DNA of 64,000 nucleotides from Homalodisca vitripennis. Taxonomy: Eukaryota; Arthropoda; Insecta; Hemiptera; Cicadellidae. The DNA lies in the NCBI RefSeq assembly GCF_021130785.1, contig NC_060209.1:22072001-22136000 (forward strand), written 5' to 3'. Each line of letters starts with the position of its first letter. Positions within the stretch are counted from its first letter, which is position 1. Under the pieces are notes generated by a model, which saw nothing but the letters and a program-made list of their open reading frames with translations, searched no databases and was not told where the DNA came from. The position numbers and the translations under genes are program-made. This document shows, piece after piece, positions 37,401 to 50,800 of this stretch.

Positions 37401-40400
37401 CAATTACCGAACCGATGTACAAGTGGCTGCGGTCATGTTAAACATGTTCTGGTTCAGTTCCAGTCATGTGTAACCGTTCTTTGTTTACAAATGAATCATC
37501 ACGCTCTGGCGGTAGCGTTCTGTGGATCTGGGTCGCTTTGATGCAACCACATGCATTTTGGGACATACTGGTGGATATGATAAACAACGATGAGTAATTC
37601 CTCTAACTGATTACATGTCAATTACCGAACCGATGTACAAGTGGCTGCGGTCATGTTAAACATGTGATGGTTCAGTTCCAGTCATGTGTAACCGTTCTTT
37701 GTTTACAAATGAATCATCACGCTCTGGCGGTAGCGTTCTGTGGATCTGGGTCGCTTTGATGCAACCACATGCATTTTGGGACATACTGGTGGATATGATA
37801 AACAACGATGAGTAATTCCTCTAACTGATTACATGTCAATTAGCGAACCGATGTACAAGTGGCTGCGGTCATGTTAAACATGTGCTGGTTCATTTCCAGT
37901 CATGTGTAACCGTTCTTTGTTTACAAATGAATCATCACGCTCTGGCGGTAGCGTTCTGTGGATCTGGGTCGCTTTGATGCAACCACATGCATTTTGGAAC
38001 ATACTGGTGGATATGATAAACAGCGATGAGTAATTCCTCTAACTGATTACATGTCATTTACCGAACCGATGTACAAGTGGCTGCGGTCATGTTAAACATG
38101 TTCTGGTTCATTTCCAGTCATGTGTAACCGTTCTTTGTTTACAAATGAATCATCACGCTCTGGCGGTAGCGTTCTGTGGATCTGGGTCGCTTTGATGCAA
38201 CCACATGCATTTTGGAACATACTGGTGGATATGATAAACAACGATGTGTAATTCCTCTAACTGATTACATGTCAATTACCGAACCGATGTACAAGTGGCT
38301 GCGGTCATGTTAAACATGTGCTGGTTCAGTTCCAGTCATGTGTGACCGTTCTTTGTGTACAAATGAATAATCACGCTCTGGAGGTAGCGAACTTCGGATC
38401 TGGGTCGCTTTGATGCAACCACATGCATTTTGGGACATACTGGTGGATATGATGAACTGCGATGAGTAATTCCTCTAACTGATTACATGTCAATTACCGA
38501 ACCGATGTACAAGTGGCTGCGGTCATGTTGAACATGTTCTGGTTTAGTTCCCGTCATGTGTAACCGTTCTTTGTGTACACGAATCATCACGCTCTGTCGG
38601 TAGAACTTCGTGGATCTGGGTCGCTTTGATGCAACCACATGGATTTTGGGACATACTGGTGGATATGGTAAACAGCGATGAGTAATTCCTCTAACTGATT
38701 ACATGTCAATTACCGAACCGATGTACAAGTGGCTGCGGTCATGTTAAACATGTTCTGGTTTAGTTCCCGTCATGTGTAACCGTTTCTTTGTGTACAAACG
38801 AATAATCACGTTCTGTCGGTAGAACTTCGTGGATCTGGGTCGCTTTGATGCAACCACATGCATTTTGGGACATACTGGTGGATATGGTAAACAGCGATGA
38901 GTAATTCCTCGAGTGAATTATATCTAGGTAACTGAACTGATGTATTAAAACAGCTGAGGTTTTTTAAATTCAAATTAACTGTTGTTTTGAATCGAATTTT
39001 TTAAATGTAATAATTTTTCCAGATAGTCCTTTCGGCTGATCAACACAAAACACGTAGGTTACTACTCGTATGACGAGATTGAATGATTAGAGAACAAAGA
39101 AACAATAACAGATTTCACAGAAGAGGTTTTCTAGAACCAACAGTTTTAGTTCTATCGCATATTTTTACGGTTGTGGTTGGAGTTGAACAATATTATCCAA
39201 TGTGTCTTTATTTATTTCAAAGCATAAAACATAATTTACCTTGAAATTATGAAAGCAGTTTAAATGTTATGTGCGTAATATACTGATTGTTTAATTGCAA
39301 GAAAAAGAGAACAGGTTTATTAGTACTTAATTAAAAAGCAGTAAATATTCACCATTACACTTTACATTTGGGATAACCATTAGTTGTATCCTACGTTAAA
39401 TACAATGCACGTTTTCTAAAAAAAAAAAACAAAAGGATTATAGAAAATCTGGTGCGAATATTGTTTTTGTCGGGGGGGGGGGATCTTTCTTTCGGTTTCA
39501 CAAAATTCTTGGCAGTGTGATACACAGTGTGTTCCAAAATTTGTTGAAAATAATTTGAAATATAGCTAAATAGGTTAAACAGGTTCCTTTAACAATTAGC
39601 CTATTTCATTTCGTTCAGCATCTATCTGTGTGCCTGCCTATTAACAAACGGAACCTCTGATACAGTTTAAGCTACGGGGTTTGCATGTTTGTATTCCGTT
39701 ATTACAGTGTTACTTTCCGCTAATGAAAATATATTTTTAAATGTTCAAAATGGCGGCCTTTTTAAAGTTTCACGAAAACCGATTAGAAGAATGAATATTT
39801 CGACGCATAAAAATTTGCTTGTAAAAATCTATACAAATTTTTAAAAATATATTTTTTTTAAGAACGTGTGATAAATAACGAAATAAATGAGTGTTTATTA
39901 GTCAATAACAATGCATTTTGGTCAATAAATATAGAGATATAGATTACATATATAGTTTATATTTACTTATTTAAGCACATCTTCAAATATTTCGTCACAA
40001 TTTTTTAAGCACCCAGTATTACGCAAATTCGCTCTCGACTCCGAGATATAAATAAACAAAATATAACTCATTGATGTTATAACAGGTACGGTCGACAGCA
40101 TAAAGGGAGTCAGATAATTACTTCTCGATGCAAACGAATTGGTGGAAACCACGTTCGCGAGACAGGATTGTATTAGGAGCAGTTCAGTCTACACATTCTG
40201 TTCCACGGAGAACCTGTCACCCTAGGACCCGAGAGCCAATCGCATTATACAGAGTGTCCCGTAACTTTCTGGACAAAGGTATACCACGTTATTGCTCAGG
40301 TCAAGACAAATATATTTCACCATATACTTAGTTTCCCATCTGTCTGTCTGTACGTGGGTGCTATAAAAAAATTAATATCTCAAAAACTAATAAATTAAGC

Positions 40401-43400
40401 TATACAAAGTTGGGATCACATGCTTATGATAACAATGCCAGTTAGTGAAAAAGATAGCATGACATTTCTCAGCGAATAGCCAACAATACAAAAACTACAT
40501 AAACGGCAGCTTTCAATGTGGACCATGTCTTGTCACAGTAAATTTGCTCTAAACCAATTATTTATTATTCGATTTAAATAATTTCGGTGACATTAGATTT
40601 TTTATAATGTCTTCTAAACTCTGTTATCGTTTAAGGTTTTGAGAAAAACTGCTGTTTGTTAAGATAAAAGATTTTTTAGCCGCCAATTGTAAAATACTAA
40701 AGATAATTTAATGATATTTTTTCGGTAATTGACCTTATTATCGTAAACATTTAAACCAAATTTGGTATAATTGAACTTATTAGTTTTAAAGATATTCATT
40801 CTTTCTAGAAAACACATACAGACAGACATTATGGGAAACGAAGCATCTGAGAAAGCGGTAAACCTTTGTCCAAAGAGTTATGAGACATCCTATATTTGCA
40901 CACAACCTGTTTTTATTTCTTTAAATTAACAGAGGATTTTTTTATGAGAAACACATTGATTGACAGCTACGCTAGTTTTGACGGAGACCAAAATTAAAAG
41001 GAATCACAAGGGTTAAATGTATGAAATGATAATTTTTAAATTTCAATTTCTTTAGCATTTCACACTTAAAATAGACTGTCTGTCACATAAATAACAGTTA
41101 TATCATTGTCAGATGAAATAACCAAGAGTCGTCCCTTTTAGTGTCTGTTTGTTTCGCAGACGCCAATTTTACACTTAAGCGTTTACAAATTGTGATCGTT
41201 GAGATCAATAAACACATCACAGCTACTAGAGGTAAAGAATTACCATCACAGGTGAGAAACCAGGTAAGTGCAGAGTATATTACAGTAGACTTTTCGAAAT
41301 GTGTACAAAGTACTTAAGGCATCTTACACTTTCCAGAGTTATTTTACCAAACTGTAATAAATTCAGAGAAGTAGAACTTTGGGCTAAGTACTACTAAACT
41401 TCAACCACGTTCTCACAAAGAACTCTCAAGGCTGTACTCTTTCATCTCAGCCATCGCGAAAACAGCAGTATTGCATATCTCCAGCTCTGACTGAATATTT
41501 TGATACAACATTCATGAATGAAGGACAAGAAGTTGGTGAAATTTATCATTGCACTTTGCTCTTAAAGAACGTTCATGTTGCTTCCAGAGTTGCAGAATAT
41601 CCACTATGGATAAGGTTATAGATAGTGGAGGAAAGGGGTATCCACCATGAGGAGGGGAGCTGGGCAATGTCTCATCCATGTCACTAAGGAAGAGGGGTGG
41701 CTGCCTCTGTTTCACCTTCTTGTAGTAAAAGCATCATGTTGAGGGTTGAAAAAACCTTTAATACTAAAATATTCACTTATTCCAACAGCCACCCCCTACA
41801 TTTAACTCTTAACCTATCAGTCATCACTTCTACCCCAGTATCTTGACACTTGGGTATAAAAAAAAAGTAAAGAATGTCTTATATTACCAGGCGAAGTTAG
41901 GGCTAAGAAGCCCTCTCTAACACTTAACCTGGGGACCAACGGCTTAAAGGTGACTTCCGAACCACCACCAATGGCCGGGCAGGCGGGCCGCTTGCAAGGA
42001 CAGGACGCAATGTATACTCTTGAGTATACATTGCGTTGTCAAATTGTAATACTTTGGTGTTTCCTGTACCCAAAATAAGCTCTAATGGCAGGTATAAACT
42101 AGCGAGAAGCCTCTCCTAGGGTTAGTATAATATATTTTAAGTAGACATTATCCACCCTTTCAACCACGAAATCGTTCTGCATACCACTAAATTTTCAAGC
42201 AAGCCACTGAAGGGTTGTACAGATAATTAATGAATTCAATGCACACAATTATCCACAGATATTAGTTTCATTAGCACATGGAAAACAGCAGACAATTGGT
42301 ACCGGTTAAGGTTATAACAAACAGCAGCCAGAACAAAGGGGAAGCAGATAAATGCTGATTCCACTTCACACGGCCATCCGTGCAATATTGGGTTCATTAC
42401 TACACGGAATGCTACAAGCATATTGAGATCAGTGGAGGCTATAACAAACATAATCGTCAACATTTGCACAGTCAGCGGATTTGACTAATTGTTCGGTTGT
42501 TTGATCATAGACTACTGACTATGGCTCTTTCACGTATGGTGAATAAATACTTTGTTTCTTCAAAACTATTGGAATTATAAAAATGTTTCCTGACGATTTT
42601 GACGACTATATCAACCAACACAATTCATCTTGTAAATGAAAAGTCAGCCAGAATTGAGTAAAATGTTAGCTAACAATTATTTCATTGATTTAAAATAATG
42701 TCGATCTGCTTAGTGGGGTCACTAATGTAGAGGTCATCCTATCGGTCAAACATTTAGTACCTGTTAGTAGATTACACCGGGTTTGATCAATGAAAAGTTT
42801 GATTAATTCATGTTCAATTTGTAAAATCTTGTCAAATCTATTATAAAAAATGTGTCTTAAACATTCTTTTACATATGAGTGCATTGTTTTGTTTTCATAT
42901 CAAACTTTGTTTCTTTACTGAATTAAAGAAAATATTTTATACTTGATTTATAAATCTATACAATATTTTGAAGGTAAAGAAAACATTGATATCCACACGG
43001 GTCATCAAAAGCCATTGAAGTGTGTTAAAAATTGTTCATACTTTCCATCTTAAAAAGTCTTAAGCTACTGTTTTAAGACAAAAGTTTTACTCAATCACAA
43101 TGTTTTACTATAACTGAGATTTTCAAACTGTTCCAAAATCCAAGCATTTACAGAAGTTTATATCACCTTTAAGCATTGAAATTTCCTTAACCCTTTGAAG
43201 AGTTAGTACAAAAACAATTATTTATTAGATAAAACATTGTGTGTTTGTATACATTGCCAGCTATAAAAAGTAAATACTTAACATATTGTTAGTTATATCA
43301 GCGTTTATAGTGACGAGGAAAGAGTAGATTTTTTATTGATGCTCACCTAACCAATGGTGGGTACAACGGTTATCGCAAGATAACCGGATCAAGCAACGTC

Positions 43401-44765
43401 GAGCGTGGCTGCTGCTTGGATGGGTGACCGCTGAGTGATTCTGCCTGTCCTTGCAAGCAGCCCGCCTGCCCGGCCATTGGTGGTGGTTCGGAAGTCACCT
43501 TTAAGCCGTTGGTCTTAAGGTTAAGTGTTAGAGAGAGCTTCTTAGCCCTAAACTCGCTGGGTAATATAAGACATCTTTATTTTACATTACTGTACCTCAA
43601 ACTGAAATTTTATACACTTCTATACTAATTCAACAAATTATTACAATCATTAATTCTATAAATTTTCTTCATCTAACATTTTTCAAATGCTTACGAGTGA
43701 TTGAAGCACAACACATTTGTAAGAGGCACTCACGTTTGTATTTATTACTTGCTGACTTTTCTCTGTATGCTGGAGGTATCCTTCGGGTCCACGTCACCAG
43801 CGCTGAGTGACCGCCGAGAGTTCCCGCTGTTTTATCGCACCGCAGCCCCAGACTCTGCTCACAACCCCGCGCGCCTCGCCTTCATCACCAAGTTCGGCTG
43901 GGAGACTGTCACCGCCCTCAGCCAGAACGAGGATGACTACACTCTGGTGAGTCCCAGGGTATCAATTTGTTTTAAAAATTTAGTTGCTGATTCACAATCA
44001 TAATTCTGGTATCTTTAAAGTCTGTTCCCAACAAGCTATGTACAACTCCAGTAAGTTTGTGGAATTCAGAGGCAAAAATTATAGACATAGGCTTTTCTGC
44101 CATCAACTACCATGCACACAAATACCTGACCAAATTTCATCCCGCCTACCGTTCTTGCCTTCCCCTCCCTCTCCACCCATCCAACAAGCCACACAACTTC
44201 AATCAAACTGTGGGATTCTGAGACAAAAATTATAGACATATCTTTTCTGCCATCGACTACCGTGCAGACACATACCTGACCAAACGTCATCCCCCCTACC
44301 GTTCTTGCCTTCCCCTCCCACTTACGATCCAACAAGGTCGCGTTTGCAAGCTTCTGGTTCAAAGGCAAAATCTTTGTAAATATTTATTGTAGAAGTCAAT
44401 TTATTCTCCTCGTTAAATTCATAAAAGATAATGTTATGTTACTTATATTGGTAAACAGGATAGTTTAATAAATAAATAAATTATTAGTTTAATAAATATT
44501 TAACAGGGCATTAGTGTTTTAATTTTCAATTTCCTTCTTTCGTGTATTTAATAAATCCTTTATTCTGTAGAACGTATAAACCCTATAAATAATATCTGTT
44601 CACCTATGGACTGTTTTACGCTACCTACGCCGTTATTTAACAGTACGCAACTTACTGTGAAACTGGAGAACCTTACTGTGATGATTAAGAGTCATCCAGC
44701 TAACGGAAGTCTGGTTAGCTAAGAAATTGCAACGAGATTAAATTTCATGTAAAGTGATCCATCAC

Positions 44766-44848
<83 letters not shown>

Positions 44849-47800
44849 CACGATTGCAAAACTGGAAACAGGATGACTTGAGAACTAGGATCTAGTTATG
44901 TTTAACTCTAACATTAGTCACAAAATTAGTAATAGCGTAACGTAATTTAAATGATTAAATTTAAAAATTTAATTCACTATAAAAAGACACGTTCAATGAC
45001 TGTGTACTGGACACCAGCTAATCATAATTACCATTTAAGGATTAGAAATGACCTTATCTTATCTCACCACATACAAAAATTATTTAAAAATCAGAGCTTT
45101 TACGCATGAATCCGTCTTTTTAACTCTTTACCTCTTTACTTGAAAAGTGTTGCTGATGACAGTGAATTTCTGAATAAACTTAAAAAGTTCCTTATTTTAA
45201 AAGAATACCACAGTGTTTGAGGTACCTAAAAGAGAGAAAAAATGTATACCTCCAGAATTAGTTTACCTTATTTTAGGTTTCATGGGAAAATCTGAATTGA
45301 TTTATTACTGTTATATACCACATCGTATATACATGTATTTTGACGATTTGTCATGCATTTTATGTTTTTTTTTACAGTAAATGAATTGAGTTGAGTTGAG
45401 CTAATTAAGTTTTTACTCATAAATTAACGGCTTAATTTATTCATAGAATTTGCAGCGTTATTATATTTCAGTATTGACACTGCTATATTTGAACTGTTAT
45501 GTGTGTGATAAAACCAATTTTTGATGTAAATAAATGTAGTAAATTTGAAATTGATATTTTGATAGATGCTATTAATGGTTCTGATAGTATTATCTCGACA
45601 AATGGCGGGAAAATAGCGATGGTCCAGGTACAACCGACGACCGCTGACTAGACTGCTTGATAATGGACTTGGTAATGGAAGAACATTACAGATACTGCTG
45701 CTATCTGCGAGAGTGCATCGAGATAGTTACTTGGAGAGATAGTGCACTTCCATGTTCGACAACATCGGAGGAAAACACTTACTGGTTGACATTTCAAATT
45801 CAAATTAGTTTACTTTCTTTTTTTAAATGAGTAACCTGGTATGTGCATCACGAGATGGAATGGTTACCCAAGCGAACTGATAGTCTAGTAACCACCTTTG
45901 GGATACTGATAGTCTAATAACCGCCTTTGGGATACTGATAGTCTAGTAACCGCCTTTGGGATAGTGATAGTCTAATAACCGCCTTTGGGATACTGATAGT
46001 CTAGTAACCGCCTTTGGGATAGTGATAGTCTAGTAACCCCCCTTGGGATACTGATAGTCTAGTAACCGCCTTTGGGATACTGATAGTCTAGTAACCGCCT
46101 TTGGGATAGTGATAGTCTAATAACCGCCTTTGGGATACTGATAGTCTAGTAACCGCCTTTGGGATACTGATAGTCTAGTAACCGCCTTTGGGATAGTGAT
46201 AGTATAGTAACGGCCTTTGGGATACTGATAATCTAGTAACCGCCTTTGGGATACTGATAGTATAGTAACGGCCTTTGGGATGCTGATAGTCTAGTAACCG
46301 CCTTTGGGATACTGATAGTCTAGTAACGGCCTTTGGAATGCTGATAGTCTAGTAACCGCCTTTGGGATACTGATAGTCTAGTAACCGCCTTTTGGATACT
46401 GATAGTCTAGTAACCGCCTTTGGTATACTGATAGTCTAGTAAACGCCTTTGGGATACAGGTTTAGTCCTGAAATTACTTGCTATCATTGAATTCATGAGT
46501 TCTTATGTGGGCTTCATAAAATATTCAGGAACTGTTATAGCAGAGTTACATTTATTGAGGCCAAATTTGAAACTGCTCAATTTCAATGCTATAGGATTAA
46601 CTCTTTTTTGTGTTTTAATATTAGTTTATTCCAATAATTAATAACAACGGTTACGGATAAACAGTATGGTTTATTTCATAATATTATTTTCTTTCAGTCC
46701 GCTATGCTATACAGGATACTCAAAGGAAGCTTTGTATACTTAGAATCGTATCCTCTTCCCCAATTATATCATTTCTTTCACATAAGGCTTAGTTAATAAT
46801 AAGATTACGCGCAAACTAGTTTAAAGCAGAGAATAGATCAATAAGTAGCTTATATATCAATCTGCTTCTTAACTAATTGTACAGAAGAATGAACAAACTT
46901 ACTGCTGGAGGTTATTAATCCGTTAAAATTCACACCCAATTAGCAAGTATCATATGTTGTAACCATAACCTCCCCGCAAAAGTGAGCGGCAGCCTTACCC
47001 CTGGGGTTATTGATACTGATAAGAGCATTGTGCACAAGCATGGCAAACATTCTGCTGGAGGTAATTAATCCGTGAAAGATTCACACCCAATTAGTGAGTA
47101 TCTTATGTTGTAACCATAACCTCACCGCAATAGTGAGCGGCAGCCTTTCCCATGGGGTTATTGATACTGATAAGAGCATTGTGCAGAAGCATGAACAAAC
47201 ATACTGCTGGAGATAATTAATCCTTTACACATTCACACCCAATTAGTGAGTATCTTATGTTGTAACCATAACCTCCACGCAATATTGAGCCGCAGACTTT
47301 CCTCTGGGATTATTGAAACTGGAAGCAGAACTGTTATCCCTAAATACCTTAATTTATGACTCCAAACTAAGGCATTTCAGTGTTTTTTTAATCCTTAGTA
47401 TTTTGTTGACATAGAAATTTGTTTATTGCTACCACTAACATTAAAATGTGTCCAAAAAATTTATGACTATCTTTGCTGATTGAAATAACCAAAACCTTCC
47501 CGGTATGAAAATGTATGAGTAAATAAGTGCTAGTTATGGTGTGAGTGTGGGAGAGCTGTTCAATTTATACAGAAGAGATAATTATCTCTCATGTTAAACA
47601 ATGTATAGTTTAAAAGAAAAATTTTGTAGAATTGTCCTGTTACAAACCAGTAATACATTTTTTCTAAACATTTTAAAAATTTTTCATAGGATTTCCATGA
47701 GGGCTTTACAAAATTTTTAAATTTTACACTAACATAATAGCATCACGAATGAATATTACAACTACAGCAAACTGCCTAATTTCAACTAAATCGGGTATAC

Positions 47801-50800
47801 AAATGGAACTTATAAATGAGTTTAAAACATTACTTTTTTACTAGTGTTAGTGACGTAACATTAGCATTTTTCTAGTAGATTTCTGTTTGTGCAAAAAATA
47901 TTTTTGTTAAATCTATATCGTACTTATTTTTGGGATGTTATTTCTGAATAATTTTAGCATGTAGCTGTAAATGGCTCATAGCTCTGACATAGAATATTTT
48001 ATGGTCAGACGAAATTGTTTACATATGAAATTCTTTTTGGCAGACCACTGACAGTCGTTATAAAGATTCTTTTAAGAATCGTGTCGTTGTGTGACGGTGT
48101 TTTCAAATGGAATTAGATGTATCAATGTCAGCGAAGATAATAAAATGGATGGCAATTGTTTTTTGAACAGCAATGTTTTAAACATCCATTCCATGATAAT
48201 GGAATTATACAATTCTATTTACTTGAAGTACAAATGTAATTTATGCAACCATTTGGCATTATAGTTAATTTATTATTAATATAGAATTGTAAGGATTGTA
48301 ATACAGTATACTGTGACAGGCTGTGAACGACCTGGTGACACAGCTGGAACAAGCGAACATCACCTGCAGAGCGACCATCACGTTCGCCGAGACTGACTTC
48401 GACGAGCAGCTCAACATGCTGAAGGTATGGTTATGTATTAACATGATGCAATCTCTAATTTACTCTTAGTGGAATGTGGCTGTTTTACGATGTTATGAAG
48501 GTAAATCACATAAATTGGGGAATATATTTAAATTTAAATCGTAAGAAATTATAATAAGGGCACTTGTTTTCTAAATACTGACCGTGTTTCGCCAAACTGC
48601 CATAAGAGGAGGCATTATCTGAAAGATCAGAATGGGTTGCTACAGTGCTGAGAGCGATGCCCCGCCCAAAGGGTGGCGAGCCTTTGGGGTTGAGACAGAG
48701 TGGAGTTAGGGAAGTCAACGTGGGCTACGCGAACTCCAAGATTTTTTTTGTGCCACAACCGCTACCTATCGTCATACTGTTTTCCCTAAAAGGGCGGAAT
48801 TAGTCCAAGTTTCTTCAGGTCTACAAATGACCTATCACCTATATGAGTAAATGATAAATAGGTCTATCTAGATATCTCGTTGCCGCAAGAGTTCGCTAGT
48901 CAATTTATGTTTTGGTTACACACGAGATATCTAGAGCATTTTAATGTAGACCAAAGCAGTGGCGGTATCTAGTAACGATTAACTAGAACTCTTTCACGTT
49001 TCCGCAAGAGTTCGCTAGTCAATTTATGTTTTGGTTACACTCGAGATATCTAGAGCGTCCTAGTGTAGGCCAAACCAGTGCCTAAGTAATAATGAATAAT
49101 GAAATATGACTGTATTGCTGTTAAGAACCGCATGTGCAATCTGGTAAGAATAGTTTATAATCAGACGAGTACTAACAGTTCATATACACATGTTTGAGCT
49201 ATTCTATTGGTTGTTATCCTTTCACTAGAATTATAAGGAAGAGAGTGATCTTAAAATATTAAGTTAGGATAACGTACACAAAGGAGAAACATATTTATCA
49301 AGATTCTTACATTTGGTGATTTGGTATTCTAATCATTACGTTTGTTTGGATTTAGGAGATTAGTATTTTATCATTTTCGTGATGTTTATTGATTAATTTA
49401 ACAAATTATGTATTTTTTTTATTTTTTTTAATGATTTTATAAACTCAATATATTAATTAAAAGTAAAAAAATTTAACTTTACAATAGTGATAATGAAATA
49501 TGATGAGCACGATAATCGGTAGGAAGTGAGGGAAATGGACTGTGAGACAACAGATGCAGCACTTATAGCTACCATGCTACTAATGTAATCTAAACAGACA
49601 GGTACAGGTGGAACGATGGTTCAGACTGTTCCAACAGTATGTAAATGTGGTACAGAAGCAGACGTGGTAGTTGAGGGATGAGCCTCAATCATGCAAATAC
49701 GTCACTGATCCTAACTGTCACCCTAACTCATGAGCCTCGAATGATGCAAATCAGACTGCCCTTGCCGTCACTTGAAACGATGAGACACGATCATCCAATT
49801 CTTGACTCACCATTTACTTTGACCGATGAGCTCTAAAACGCAAAAAGACAAAATATCTTTACGATCACTCAAACCGAGGATTGCGATCTTGCATTTCTTG
49901 ACTGGTTCTTATATCGGACAATGAAACTACGATGACATTTGTAAGACACTACTCCTGTATTCTTCTCATTTAATATAATACAATCAACGAAATTTATGTT
50001 TAGTTTCTTTTACAATATATGGTTGAGCCGTTCGAATTAACATCTGTCGCTGTATTACAAGCCATGGGGGTTGTGGCCAGGTTAGGTTATTCTGATTGAC
50101 TATTGTGATGGATAATGTTGAGAGGGAGGTTATTATGAGCTGGGTCTTTTATTTCGTATTCGTATTAAACGCTTTTTTTCCGTTTGACCCATGAAGACGG
50201 GTCTTATGTGATATAGAGCATGTGTCTTTCTCTCAACTGATTGACTTAATATTAAATATTTCAATGTAGTCTACTAATTGTAACTAAAGTATACTTTCAG
50301 TGTAAGAAGCCCACTACCGTGCCGCCGATAATACTATTAAGATTTTTTTGCTTATAATATGATAATATTATGTCATTTGTAAAGTTATAATATTACTTGT
50401 AGAATTTCTCCCTAATTTAAATAGGACTTTCACTGATAAGTACATGCTTAACGGGGTCTGGATATTGTATAAACTTTAAATAAATTCTATTCTTTATAAC
50501 AACATTCACTGATCATCACTAATCATTCGGTGCTTTTAAAGTTTCTTTGCAATAATAGTGTCACCTTGGAGTGCGATAGAAACACCAAACTTGCAGTGCT
50601 TGCCTCATTGTTGCACTGGTGGTGTTGACTGATTAACAATGATTAACTGATGAGTTTATTGGTTTAAGAATAATTTTTATATTGATACCATACCTCACAC
50701 AAAGGATTGTTCTTCCATTGTTTCTGATTGTTTACCATAATTAACTAAGTCACCCAACCTGTTCTTTGATACAGTTACTAGTATCAAAGAGCACTAAAAC

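Noticed and set aside
31685..38925. CRISPR-like array of regularly spaced repeats
   Set aside because: Units are contiguous 134-bp and 217-bp tandem repeats without unique spacers, in a eukaryotic intronic or intergenic setting.
43386..43435. 5S rRNA gene
   Set aside because: Only the promoter-containing half resembles 5S rRNA and it is fused to a repeated body; it is a SINE head.
44066..44368. 100-codon minus-strand ORF with an internal repeat (GKARTVGGM twice)
   Set aside because: Explained by the direct duplication at 44050-44345 inside a receptor intron; no family resemblance.
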